From Mucor racemosus (Eukaryota; Mucoromycota; Mucoromycetes; Mucorales; Mucoraceae): a DNA stretch of 64,000 nucleotides. Shown piece by piece: positions 23,219-33,840 of this stretch. Every line of letters starts with the position of its first letter. The first letter of the stretch is position 1. The position numbers were made by a program, and so were the translations under genes. The notes under the pieces were generated by a model, which saw nothing but the letters and a program-made list of their open reading frames with translations, searched no databases and had not been told where the DNA came from. The stretch is from the NCBI GenBank assembly GCA_027405735.1, contig JAPEHQ010000014.1:62001-126000 (forward strand), written 5' to 3'.

Positions 23219-23616
23219 TATCAGGGTTATATTATATAAGGGGCAAGAGACACAGACAAAGAATTATTTGTTATGTTAAGGTTTATTTCAGAATATATAA
23301 TAAGGGAAATGATGAGGAGACTGACGAAGAAATAAAAGGAGATATGAAAATAGGATGGTTATTTATACTAAATTATTCAAGAGTCTAGTTCCCTTCATGA
23401 ACTAGACTTCAGGGACACAGTGTTACTGAATTACTCTATAACTTGAATGCGAGTAAGTTGATATTGTAATGTGGTCATTGGTTGTGCCGCAGTGCGGGTA
23501 GTAATAGAATGTCTTGCATAAGCAGGAGATCGATATGCAATTCGGATAAAATAATAATGTGTGATATGTTTAGGATAGTAGTATAATAATAGATTAAGCT
23601 TGACAGGTTCATGACA
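23219..23616 (-). mobile_element. Solo LTR, second family (398 bp), target duplication GATAT
   Basis: This is collinear with 17703-18105. The flanks 23214-23218 and 23617-23621 are both GATAT. On the minus strand it begins TGTCATGAACC. Confidence 0.8.
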
Positions 23617-23660
23617 GATATGACAGACAGTTTTTCTAGTAGAAAAATGTATGTTTCTAT

Positions 23661-24023
23661 TAGGATTTCACAAACAACGCATCGTATTACGGTTAACCGA
23701 GTTTGACTGCTTTAACGGGCCGTTTTTTATGCAAACTCGAATGAGGGTATTCGAGTTTCTTCTTTTCTTTTTTTGTTAGCTAAGCTCGAAAACAGGATTG
23801 AAAAAATACTTCAAGTTGTGAAACTGTCAAATATGCTATTATCGATTCATAATCCCATATTAACTTGACAAGGTTGCTATTAACAGCCTCCTTAAGGCAA
23901 ACCAATATTTGCTCCCACCCCGTTTTTTATCTGGGTTACAAAAGAACGGGCCGTTTTCCAACTCGAATCGAATGGCCGTTTCCGTTAAAACTCGATTCAA
24001 ACTCGAATCGAAGCCCATTCCTA
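23661..24023. mobile_element. hAT-like MITE, 363 bp, 8-bp target duplication GTTTCTAT
   Basis: It begins TAGGATTTCAC and ends CATTCCTA, so TAGGA is an inverted repeat. The flanks 23653-23660 and 24024-24031 are both GTTTCTAT. An 8-bp duplication with a TAGG-type end is characteristic of hAT elements. The copy at 33109-33471 has the same length and is almost identical, so both moved recently. The frames inside are not genes; an autonomous partner is not in the window. Confidence 0.85.
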
Positions 24024-24031
24024 GTTTCTAT

Positions 24032-24778
24032 GATAGCAGATATTGCCTATTTTGTTTAGTTTATGGGTTGATGCGCTGTAATGCTGCTTTTACACTGGCT
24101 GAGATGTGTAATTTAGCAGGGTTTTCATGGTCAGATTTTATTAGCATGCACAAAAACCAAGGATAATGATATGCTTATAGGCAATTCTACTATTATGCAC
24201 ACATGGGATTAATGTCATGCACACGGACAGAATCTATAATTCTACACATACAGGCTTTTCGTTATGCTCGTGTGCAGTTTCATTTGTTGTGCCCATGTGC
24301 ATCTTGTTATCCTTTTAGCCATTATTCAGTGGGCGCAACAACTCATCAGGATATAGTGTGCAGCCCGCCTGGGCACAACGAAATCAACTTGCGCAGCACA
24401 GGTTGGCCGTAGTGACTTTTATATATAAATCCTTTAAATCCGTGATCTTATGGACTTTTTTTGAATCCGGTTGTATCATCTTATACTTTTCAAGTTAAAT
24501 CCGTTATTAGGCAAATAATGTTGTAGGTTGTATTTATGTTTTACTTAAAATAAGCCTTTGAATAATTAATAGCAATACAGTCGAACCTTAATTTTTGTAT
24601 GAAATTTCGATAGCTGCATCTTATAGCTGCTTGGAATATTTAAGCAACCGCGTCCGGGGTGTCCGGTGATTTTTTCTGGAAATTTAAAGCTTGGAAATAT
24701 TATTAGATGGCTGCTTCCGGAGATTGTTCGGCTTTTTTTTGGAAGAGTGACCATTGGCAAAAAATGAACCATATACTA
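24032..24778 (+). repeat. Dispersed repeat X-tail plus pogo-like end
   Basis: This is a copy of 16970-17676, with GTGCAGCCCGCCTGGGC in the tail and TACAGTCGAACCTTAATTTT at 24587. Between 24118 and 24130 it jumps from X body to tail, showing an internal deletion relative to 15300-17000. Confidence 0.6.
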
Positions 24779-25306
24779 TGTTGTATGCCACCAAGTATCA
24801 TGTTATCACCTTCTACAGCATCAATTCATCTTACAATCTATTGATTACAACATGTATTGAAGTGCAAACTCTTGGTATCGGATATAAAAAACTCCTAGCG
24901 TACTAAGTTTAATCTAAAAATTACCAAGAACGCTTGGACCTCAATTATGATACCATATTATTTTATCCCAACGGTTAACCAATCAAGTAGTTATCAAATC
25001 AACATCAAAGCATATTTAGCGCAGCATTGAAACAAGACAACTCACAAGCACTGCAAGAACGGTTAAATTATGATTGATCCATTTCAATCCTTAGATTACT
25101 ATCAAACAGATCTAATAATGGTTCAATAGTGCCTTAAGTTACACCTCAGGATCTCAATGTTACATCAATATAAAAGACCATACTTTTATATCTAAATAAA
25201 CGATATCTTGTTTTTATCATACAGTTAAAGAACTGATTCATTACTCATTCTCTTTTAATTGTAGTCTTTTTTAAGTATTATTTATCAAATCTGAAAATAC
25301 ACGACA
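24779..25306 (+). mobile_element. Solo LTR, family L (528 bp)
   Basis: The ends are TGTTGTATGCC and AATACACGACA. It has the same flanks as the copy at 17677 (CATATACTA before, AGGCTAAAC after). It is part of a segmental duplicate and has no matching target duplication. Confidence 0.65.
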
Positions 25307-25700
25307 AGGCTAAACCTTTTGCAATTCTGCGGATTAGCTCTAGAAGTGCCTGCCATTGCCGCGGGGATCATTTGGATTTATATTCGTTGAGAAGAACTGA
25401 TGGGCTTGTTGACCTTATTAGTAGGTGTAAGTAGCAGGTAACCAACTTGTTGCTCGAACTGGCTGAACGTACAATGACCCATGGTTGCTGATAGTTTTGG
25501 TGTCGACGAGCCGGGATTTTTTGCCAGCCAAATTTACTAGTATGCATATCATATGCATTAATGAAAAAGGAAAAAATTTGCTAGACATATACAAAACTTA
25601 CTAAGAAAAAAAAGGGAGGATTATATTCGATGAGAAGCAAGGTCATCGGAGATTCTCTTTCAAAATTCATATCCTAATACCAAAGGGCTTCCCCTTTGGC
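25307..25700 (+). repeat. Dispersed repeat blocks V and U, with a perfect hairpin
   Basis: A copy of 18623-19010. At 25680-25699 CCAAAGGG, CTTC and CCCTTTGG form a perfect 8-bp stem with a four-base loop. Confidence 0.65.
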
Positions 25701-25790
25701 GGGTTTGAATTCACGAATATGTGTGTCGCACTCTATTTGTAACGCATGCGCTACCCGTTAAGCTTGTCACTCTCCTTTGGCCTACAATTT
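25700..25790 (-). other. Degenerate tRNA-like segment (possible SINE head)
   Basis: The minus strand reads AAGCTTAACGGGTAGCGC (D-arm/A-box-like) and, 40-60 bp later, GTGAATTCAAACCCGCC (T-arm/B-box-like). The stretch between can form only an irregular anticodon stem with an 8-base loop, so I do not call a functional tRNA. The same A-box-like text ends the window at about 63975-64000 on the plus strand, and the B-box-like text recurs at 19010-19023. A tRNA-derived repeat is the likeliest reading. Confidence 0.35.
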
Positions 25791-27225
25791 TAACACCCGT
25801 ACTTGTGAACATATATTTGTCAGATTTTCACTATTTGGGGAAATGCAGCATATTAAGATGTATTTTTTTTTGAAGTAATAGTAGAGCTTTCCGGAAATTG
25901 GTAGTAGACATCATCTGAAAAAAATGCCAATTTTTGATGGAGATATAGACAAGGCTCAAGGTTAGTACATTAATATTAATCTATATAACAGAAAAATTGA
26001 ATATGGATGAATGTAAAGCAATATTTGCCAAAATGGGAGTTAGTATAACAGCATGAGCTACAACGCACAGCAACTCAAGTGATATTCAACAGATGCAGTT
26101 GCATTTAAAAATTTAGTTTTTAGGAGTAGAAACACCTACAATTATAAATTACACTGAATACCCAAAGTACGCATTATTTATCAAACTAAAAACAGACACC
26201 AAATTTCCAATCCACCAGTGTTAAATGCAGATATCAATTGTATAATTTCTACCAATGCGAAATGGTAATATCATATACTGTACCAATCATTTTGACGACT
26301 ATAATCAATAATGATAATAATAATAGGATCAAGTTTTTAAAGTAACAATAACAAAAAATCACCAACAGTATAATAGTAAATTTTAACTTGATACACTATC
26401 GTTTAATATGACCTGATATTATTAATGAATCAGAGAAAATACAATGGTGAAAAACTGATTACCCAATGTATATCGAGGTCAAGATTGATAAAAGGTGCTT
26501 TCATTGTGTGGTGGAAATCGTGGCGTTTCGATGAATAGAAATTACAGGACCAAGATGTTGTGTTTGCTTTAGGATTTTCAAAAGGGTTCAAAAGCATTCT
26601 TCATTAAACTCAACTAGATGTTGAATACTCACCATATGCGATTAGTATCATTTTTTTTTATTTAATTGTTGTATGATTAAAAAGCAAGCTTTTCATAGCT
26701 TATACAATGACGATGGGATGTTTCTGATTTTAGATTGGCGGCATTTATCATAAGGCGGACTGATGATACGTTTGATACTACTGCTGATGGAATAGGCCAA
26801 TTTAATTTATGGAATTTGAATCGAAATACCGAGGAACCATTTGTAAGTACTTAAGTTAGTTCTGGTAACGGATTGAATAAATTGGCTTGGGACAAAGAGG
26901 ATAAAAAGGCAGCAATAGGTTCCAGTGATGGCCATGTTTATGTTTATGAAATTTGAGAGGTAAAACTAAAACTCTATGTAAATCACCTCTAGCGCAATAA
27001 TTATAAAGTAAGACTATATTATCATCAACTAAACTACCACACAACAATATTAACATGTATAAAGATTTACAGTAATAAGCTTGAATCAATAGGCACAGCA
27101 TCATTAACTCTTGAAAAAGTTCTCAAGTATTATAAAATCTCTTATTTCTAAGATTCACAAAGCTTATAAGCGGAATATTAATTTCAAAAATTATTCTTGT
27201 CCAGATCATCAATTTTGACATTTTT
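25745..27225 (+). repeat. Dispersed repeat Y then X, with dynein fragment
   Basis: Y (25745-26560) matches the window's last 790 bp in inverted orientation. X follows, with the dynein-like fragment at 26757-26955. At 27225 X is interrupted by a DNA transposon and resumes at 32282. Confidence 0.75.
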
Positions 27226-27279
27226 GGCTCTCAAGCCATAGCTGGGGTGTGTTTTATCCAATCAAGTGGTCGGATAATC

Positions 27280-27430
27280 TAGTTATTGGGTTTGAATTTA
27301 TTTGTAAGCCAATAAAATTGCTTCGAATTCTAGTTATTGGGTTTTAATTCTAGTTATTGAGATTGAAATATTAGTTATTGAGCTTCAAATATTAGTTTTT
27401 GAGTTTAAAAATATCATTTTGAGTTTAAAT
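27280..27430 (+). repeat. Subterminal array of 20-21-bp repeats in the transposon
   Basis: Copies of TAGTTATTGGGTTTGAAT and variants start at about 27280, 27331, 27351, 27372 and 27392, with a weaker copy near 27412. The last five are spaced 20-21 bp, two helical turns. Arrays like this near an end are typical transposase binding sites. The right end has at most one such word, so the ends are asymmetric. Confidence 0.75.
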
Positions 27431-27743
27431 GTACAAAATGTGCCTGATTTCAACAGATAATATCCAACAATCTACAGAAAAAATGATAAAACAAGTGAAT
27501 CTTGTTGAGAAGTTTCATAGCCAAATAACAATAATCATACATTAAACCCCAATAAGTTAAAAATTAATCTTATTATTAAAATGAAGGGGTCTTAATAACC
27601 CTGCTTGACCTTGAAATGTCAATTAATCGCAATCTTAACCCCTGAGAGTTAATAAAAATATATAAATATGTAAAATCTGTCATAATAAAACCTTCGAGTT
27701 GTGCTTCATTATCTTAGATTTCTTATTCTAATTGATTCAAAAA

Positions 27744-30700
27744 ATGACTAAGTCTAACAATATTGGTCGTGGCCGAAAAAATGGTTCTAGAAACAAAAAG
27801 ATAATAGACCCATCTCAAAAGATATTGAACTCATTTTTCATGACCGAATCAAACAATCAAAGTAGTTCTCCATCAAACGAGACATCAAGTTCTGACTCGA
27901 TTCTATTAGCCGAAAACTCTAATTCTGAGGTAATCTTAAAAGTTGCTATCATTAATGTTAAGCAGCGTTCTAATATTTTCACAATATGTAAACATAGGCA
28001 AATGTAATCGCAAACCAGAATCTCAATGCTACCTTTGTGCCTTTAGACGACGGTTTAGACGCTGATGATGACGATGATGACGATGATGAAGATCAAGATA
28101 CTCTTCCTATCAATATGTCTACTATCCATAAAGAAGAAGAAGAGTTTCTTCAAATCATAGAAGATAGTCCAGTGGACATTTTAACGAAGAAGGTTCTTGA
28201 TAGATTGCGAAAGGGCCCAAATCGTGGTAAAGCGCCTTCCGAATACACTGAAGGAAAGACTTTCTGGGTATCTCAAGGTAGTCCTAGCTTTAATCTTAAT
28301 GTGTACCATAATCAAGGATGGCCAAGGCCGGATGTGTTATACATGCCTCGCTTGTTTTTGTGGTTTCCTCAATATTTAATGCCGGGTGAATCAAAACTTT
28401 CTTGTCCTAAATGTGATAGTAATCTAAATGTTAAAGGCTTTTTGGAAAATGCTCGCCGTATTATTGATGTCAACGAGTAAGTAATAATATTTTTATCTAT
28501 GACAACTTTATAATTAAACTACTTATTTTAGCTCATTTTATATGATGTCTTCTCGCTATGTATGTTCCAAAAATACGAAGCATAGTTATACAGGTTACGA
28601 CAGTGAAGTCATCCGACAGCTTCCTTACCATGTACAAAGTGATTTCCCGGCTCTTTTAACTCACAAATCTGGTATTTCAATAATGTTAGTTGACCTATTA
28701 CGTCCATTGATGCAAAATTCAGTTGGTCCAGGACGTCTGCACAAAACCCTTCAAGAAATGCATCATTTAAGATACGATAAACTCCAGTATCAATATCTTG
28801 CTGCAGCTTATTCGCATAAGTCAAATAACTCCTTTGGGAATGGGAAGGCAGCCGAGTTTTCTGAATTCCATGATAAAAAAGGTTACAACGGTAGTGTTCC
28901 TTCGGCTTCTTATATTGGATATGTGTATACTAGCTACATGGATAATATCAAGGACCGTGTTGATTCTGAGATGATGAAGCTTGGTGGTATTATACTAAAA
29001 GGAGATCATACTTTTAAGATAATCAAGCAAATCGCACAATTAAATGGTGTCTCTATCTTTACTGCTTTGTATACGTTGTGCAATGAATTTGAAGAAATTC
29101 GCATGATGGTCTTAGCATCAACTAAATCACTTCCCCAATTAGAAGAAAGCTTTGCTCAGATGATGAAGACATACCTTGCAAACCAACAACCCGAGCCAAA
29201 GGTGTTTTACACTGATAATGTCGTTGGTGATCAGCAATCTTTGGAAAAATGGATACCTTCATTGACAAAAAATGTTGTCCACACAAATAGTGAAATAGAA
29301 GGAAATCCCAATCTCCCTCATTATAAGGTCCCTGATAATGTCACAGTTTTATATCTTTCAGCAGGCAAACAGATGGATTTAATGGCGTCAAGAATTCTTG
29401 ATTATTTGCAAACAGACCCCAATACCGGCGAAGTTATTCCAGTTTACATTGGCTTCGACTGCGAATGGAATGTTAATCTGATTAGAACTAAAACAATCGT
29501 TCAGAAGGTTTCTTTAATACAAATTGCGCATCAAGACAATGTTTACTTATTCCATTTGAAGAAAAGAGCTCACTTACCAAGACACCTCAAAACTCTGCTT
29601 GAATGTAATGATGTTGTAAAGATTGGACGTTCTGTCAAGCAAGATCTTATGAAGCTGTCCCGAGATTATGCAATTTCTAAAGCTAGCTATGATACATTTG
29701 CTTTTATTGAATTAAGCAGCAAGTATTTGGAGTTAGGCTACGTGGACAAATTGAAGGGGTGCTCATTACAAAGTCTCTGTCAAGACATTTTTGGAAAGTA
29801 CTTACCAAAGCCAGTTGGAATAAGATGCGGTGATTGGGAGTCCTCCGATCTTACCAAGGAGCAAAGAGAATATGCTGCAAATGATGCGTATGTAGCTTTA
29901 CATTTGAATGCCGCAATGGATGCTTTGCCACAACTTAATTGTATTATTAAGAAACCTGTATCTATTAACACGTATGTCAACCTATATGCTACGTCAAATA
30001 CATGTAGAGGTCGCCAATTAGCCGTTGGAAAGGTTGTTGAAAGAGCCGAAGGTTGTAGTAAATGTTTGCCGGTGAAGGTCTTGAATGTCTTCAAGTATAG
30101 AGCTCTTGCACCAATTTGTAGCCACGATAACAGAAGTTCCGATAGAAATAGAATAACCTTTGAGGCTATTAAGGATGAGTTCCTGATTATTAACGTCGAT
30201 ACCCGCTGTTTGCGTACAGCCAGAAGTGATATTGAAGATGAAACTCCTTTACAAGCTGATGAGGCTGCTACTATTCCAACTTTGGTGCTTAAAGACGCTT
30301 TTCACCTAATGGATTTCATCTCGGTTTCGGAGAAGCATGGAATGCACAAGGAGTTTATGGCTCGTTTTCGAGATGCTTTGTTTCTCGTGAATGAAGAAGA
30401 CAAGAAACGGGTTACCGAAGCCTTAAAACGCAACCAGATAACCTGGGACCGTATGGTAAAAGCAAGGCCTAGCTGGATTTCCAAACGGATTAGACGCACA
30501 ATTCCTCCTCCAAAGCAACTTTATCCGGTTGTTGCAGCTCTCTTTAGCCATTATGGTAATTCATTGGATCTCAAGGCTGGTCTAAAACTGTTCGACAAAC
30601 AATGTCAATCTCAAGCTGCCAAGATTCTCGATGCAATCAGTAAAGGCCATATTTCGGATCCTGTTGGTGTACCTTTATATTATACAAGAAGAATTGATGA

Positions 30701-31928
30701 GTTCGGTCTCCCAGTCTATCGCTGTGTCAGAGGAACCAATAGTTTGGAGGGTGGTGTTCACACCAATATTATAAGGAAATTCTCGATGTATAATGCTTCC
30801 CCTAGATTGACAAATTGTCTATTAGCCGATTATAGGCTTCGACATAATACTGATGTAAGTATATTATAAGTTAAATGAAAGAGCTTGTTACTAAATATTT
30901 TCTTCAAGGTTGGTTCTTTGAATCGATACAATATAAAGCATACTGGTCATTACAATCCTTGGCTAACTCATGGCATCAACCATTTAAAAAGTGAACTCGG
31001 TCTTACAGTACAAGGATCTTACCATGATCCTGATGGTAATGCTATCCATTTTGATCCAAAAGGTGAAACTTTCGGTATTTGTCCTATATCAGACGTTGCA
31101 AGAGCATATTTCAACATGTTGCCATTCAACGAATCTGACTCTGCAAAGAACGAAGATGCGCCTTCAAACAAGCCTACTGATACTGAAGATGTTTCTGATG
31201 ATGGCATTGCTAGTGATGTTGATTCTAGTAGTTATTCCTTGGTTACCCAAGTTTTGCAGCTCTCTGCATTACCATTGATTAAAGCCTCGAAATTAAATTT
31301 ATCCCAGTATCAATATCTTGCAAGCTGCCAGAATGTGAAGTATGCTATTGTACCTGTACATACAGATGAAGAGAGAATACTGTTTTGGAACATATACAAT
31401 GATCTGAAAATGCATGAAAAGACCAACCCCGATTTCATGGAAATGGCTCAAGAATGGTGTAAACGCTGCAATCACACTAATGGAAAACTCAAAGAAAATC
31501 AGCAGCCAGTAGTGTTTTATAAGATACCCGAGATTCTTGAATCTTTTTTCAATAAGTATCAAAGTAACAATACCTACAAAGACTGTGTCAAGATCCCTCA
31601 AAATGCAGAGATGATCAAAAAAGTTAAGAACGCAGTTGATTCTTCAAAAAGACCAGCTGCATCTTTTCCTCCTGCTATTCTCCCATCACCTCTTCGAGGT
31701 AGTCTCTCATTTGCTCCACTAACTTCAAACAAGAGAAAATCTGATGATCCTTTACAGCCTGATCACTCTCAACTCATTGCAGGTCCTGTACTTTTGACAA
31801 CTGATATTAATTCTGTAAAAAAACCTAGAACAAGAAGGTGTACCAGATGTAAAGCAATTGATCCTGAAAACATGTATAAATGTCCAGGAAAACAACATAT
31901 AAAAAACTGCAAGCATTACTCGCCTTAG
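27744..31928 (+). CDS. DUF6729-like / DDE transposase with embedded 3'-5' exonuclease
   Basis: Exons 27744-27929, 28019-28476, 28532-30854 and 30909-31928; introns of 89, 55 and 54 bp with GT/AG ends keep one frame for 1,328 residues. The start is the first ATG; an earlier in-frame TTG is not needed. N-terminus: basic patch GRGRKNGSRNKK, then an acidic run, then a zinc-binding part (CPKC near residue 190, RYVC) resembling DUF6729. DDE-like core: D373 in KGDHTFK, D443 in VFYTDN, E954 in RGTNSLEGGVH. Between D443 and E954 lies a WRN-type exonuclease with FDCEW (D524, E526), GRSVKQD (D586) and YAAND (Y662, D666), the DEDDy set. The C-terminus ends in CTRCKAIDPENMYKC and NCKH, a likely zinc knuckle. 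Inferred role: mobilising the surrounding element in the nucleus. The exonuclease assignment is strong; the DDE assignment is by motif and spacing only. Confidence 0.85.
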
Positions 31929-32206
31929 ATTTATAAATTTTTTATCCAAGTTATTACTCATTATCACCACTAACTCAAGTCATTAAACTGAAATTATCGA
32001 CTACAGATTCAATAAAACAATCCAATGTCTCATAAACCTGCTTTTTTTCATTCTTCAATTTACACAAATTTGATCTTAATCTAATGTATATATATACAAT
32101 AACTTGGAAATATAGATACATTTAAGCTAGGATTTAATGTGTTTAGTATTTTTTAATCGAAATGACATATTTTCATTAATTAATGCACATTTTACCGAAT
32201 TTTTTC

Positions 32207-32237
32207 TTTTTCAGGAAGGCTTCGCCCTCCTGAAAAA
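32207..32237. repeat. Hairpin near the transposon's right end
   Basis: TTTTTCAGGA pairs with TCCTGAAAAA around an inner GGC/GCC stem and a TTC loop. It lies about 45 bp inside the right terminus. It could serve as a terminator or a transposase recognition structure; that is inference. Confidence 0.6.
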
Positions 32238-32281
32238 AAAAAAATTTAGTCGGATCAAACCCCAGTTATGGCCACGGAGCC

Positions 32282-33100
32282 ACATTTTTTAATTTTTTTT
32301 TTTTGGTTTTGCAAATTTAGAGTTAATTATGCTACCAATTATAAAAACAAAAAATACACACATATAAAAAATTTAGCGCTCTATTTGCTCAATCAAAAAT
32401 AACAAACATTTTTATTGCAAAATATCACATGAAAATCCTTTAATCAAAAACCCGTTTTTGGGACAAAAGTACAAAATTTTATTACTTAATATTTAATATT
32501 AAGCTTTTATAAAATGTGTATTAGTTATGGCTACGATTTTCTCTCACAATGTAGTACATTTAAACGTTGATTTTGGTATCAAAAATTGATTTTTCTTTTT
32601 TTTGATCAAAATCACGAGTGTTGGTAAGGATTAAATGAGCCCCGAAAATGTCCGCTACAAAAACTGAATTTTCAGACCGTACATGGTTAAATATAAGAAA
32701 AGTAAAAAAAAAAAAACGCATTTCCATTTAAAGCTTAGATATATACCATAGTATAAGAGACTTAGCCGTTCGATCGTGTTATGCTCAATTATGGCGTCGC
32801 TCTATGGACTCGCTTTTGCAATTTTTTAATGAATCTATGATATGACAGTCGGTTTTTATGGTAGAAAAATGTATGTTTCTATGATAACAGATGTTGCCTA
32901 TTTTTTTTAGTGTATGATTCATGCGCTGTAATGCTGCTTTTACATTGACTGAAATGTGCAATTTAGCAGGGTTTTAATTGCGCTAAAGAATGTAAAGTCT
33001 GGAAAATCCTTTTCTATAATCTGCTAATCACAAGTTTAGTGGCTTTCGTCATTTTATAGAGATAATGTATCATTGCCTCATCAAAGCGTAGCTGCAGTTA
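32282..33100 (+). repeat. Dispersed repeat X, continuation after the transposon
   Basis: This resumes at ACATTTTTTAATTTT and is collinear with 14638-15360. It ends in sequence with no other copy in the window, where a MITE has inserted. Confidence 0.7.
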
Positions 33101-33108
33101 AGTGAGAT

Positions 33109-33471
33109 TAGGATTTCACAAACAACACATCGTATTACGGTTAACCGAGTTTGACTGCTTTAACGGGCCGTTTTTTATGCAAACTCGAATGAGGGTATTC
33201 GAGTTTCTTCTTTTCTTTTTTTGTTAGCTAAGCTCGAAAACAGGATTGAAAAAATACTTCAAGTTGTGAAACTGTCAAATATGCTATTATCGATTCATAA
33301 TCCCATATTAACTTGACAAGGTTGCTATTAACAGCCTCCTTAAGGCAAACCAATATTTGCTCCCACCCCGTTTTTTATCTGGGTTACAAAAGAACGGGCC
33401 GTTTTCCAACTCGAATCGAATGGCCGTTTCCGTTAAAACTCGATTCAAACTCGAATCGAAGCCCATTCCTA
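33109..33471. mobile_element. hAT-like MITE, second copy, target duplication AGTGAGAT
   Basis: Same 363-bp element as 23661-24023 with TAGGA ends. The flanks 33101-33108 and 33472-33479 are both AGTGAGAT. I see only scattered single-base differences between the copies. Confidence 0.87.
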
Positions 33472-33479
33472 AGTGAGAT

Positions 33480-33840
33480 AATGCAAATAAAAGCTACACA
33501 TCTTACGCATATTTTAGCGTTATATATATATACACAAAATAGGATATCAGAAATGCTCAATATTGCATCTTTGATAGACTAAAAAGATATACCATTTATC
33601 AATTCTTACATCTCCAGACATTAAGGATGCAAGATGATGCTTCAAAATTCTTTTAAAATCAACGCAAATTTATTTCGTAAATTATATGCGATGTTTAATC
33701 TAACGTAAATACATAGATTTCGATGCTTTTTCAAACACCTATATATAAATCTTATCTAAAATTGTTAATCGCCTGAATCAAGCGACAGTTTATTGAAGTG
33801 TGATATTTTACGAATCTTCTATATAAATAAGTACACATTA
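33480..33840. other. Intergenic, no gene seen
   Basis: AT-rich DNA between the MITE and the 3' end of the MFS gene. Nothing recognisable is seen. Confidence 0.5.

Larger units (their letters stand above)
27226..32281 (+). mobile_element. Complete 5,056-bp DNA transposon encoding an exonuclease-containing transposase
   Basis: The interrupted repeat X supplies the boundaries. Left flank 27218-27225 and right flank 32282-32289 are both ACATTTTT, a perfect 8-bp duplication, and X continues unbroken across the gap. The ends are imperfect inverted repeats, GGCTC(N4)GCCATA(N)CTGGGG, identical at 17 of the first 22 positions. Next to the left end is an array of 20-21-bp repeats (27280-27430). One intact four-exon gene (27744-31928) fills the element. 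The 8-bp duplication is shared by hAT, P and Zisupton-type elements, but neither ends nor protein match a superfamily I can name. Perfect duplication and an undamaged gene suggest a recent arrival. Confidence 0.88.

Noticed and set aside
23865..24166. Overlapping frames of 64 and 85 codons, one repeated at 33313
   Set aside because: They fall in the hAT-like MITE and run into unrelated flanks, so identity between copies reflects transposition, not a gene.
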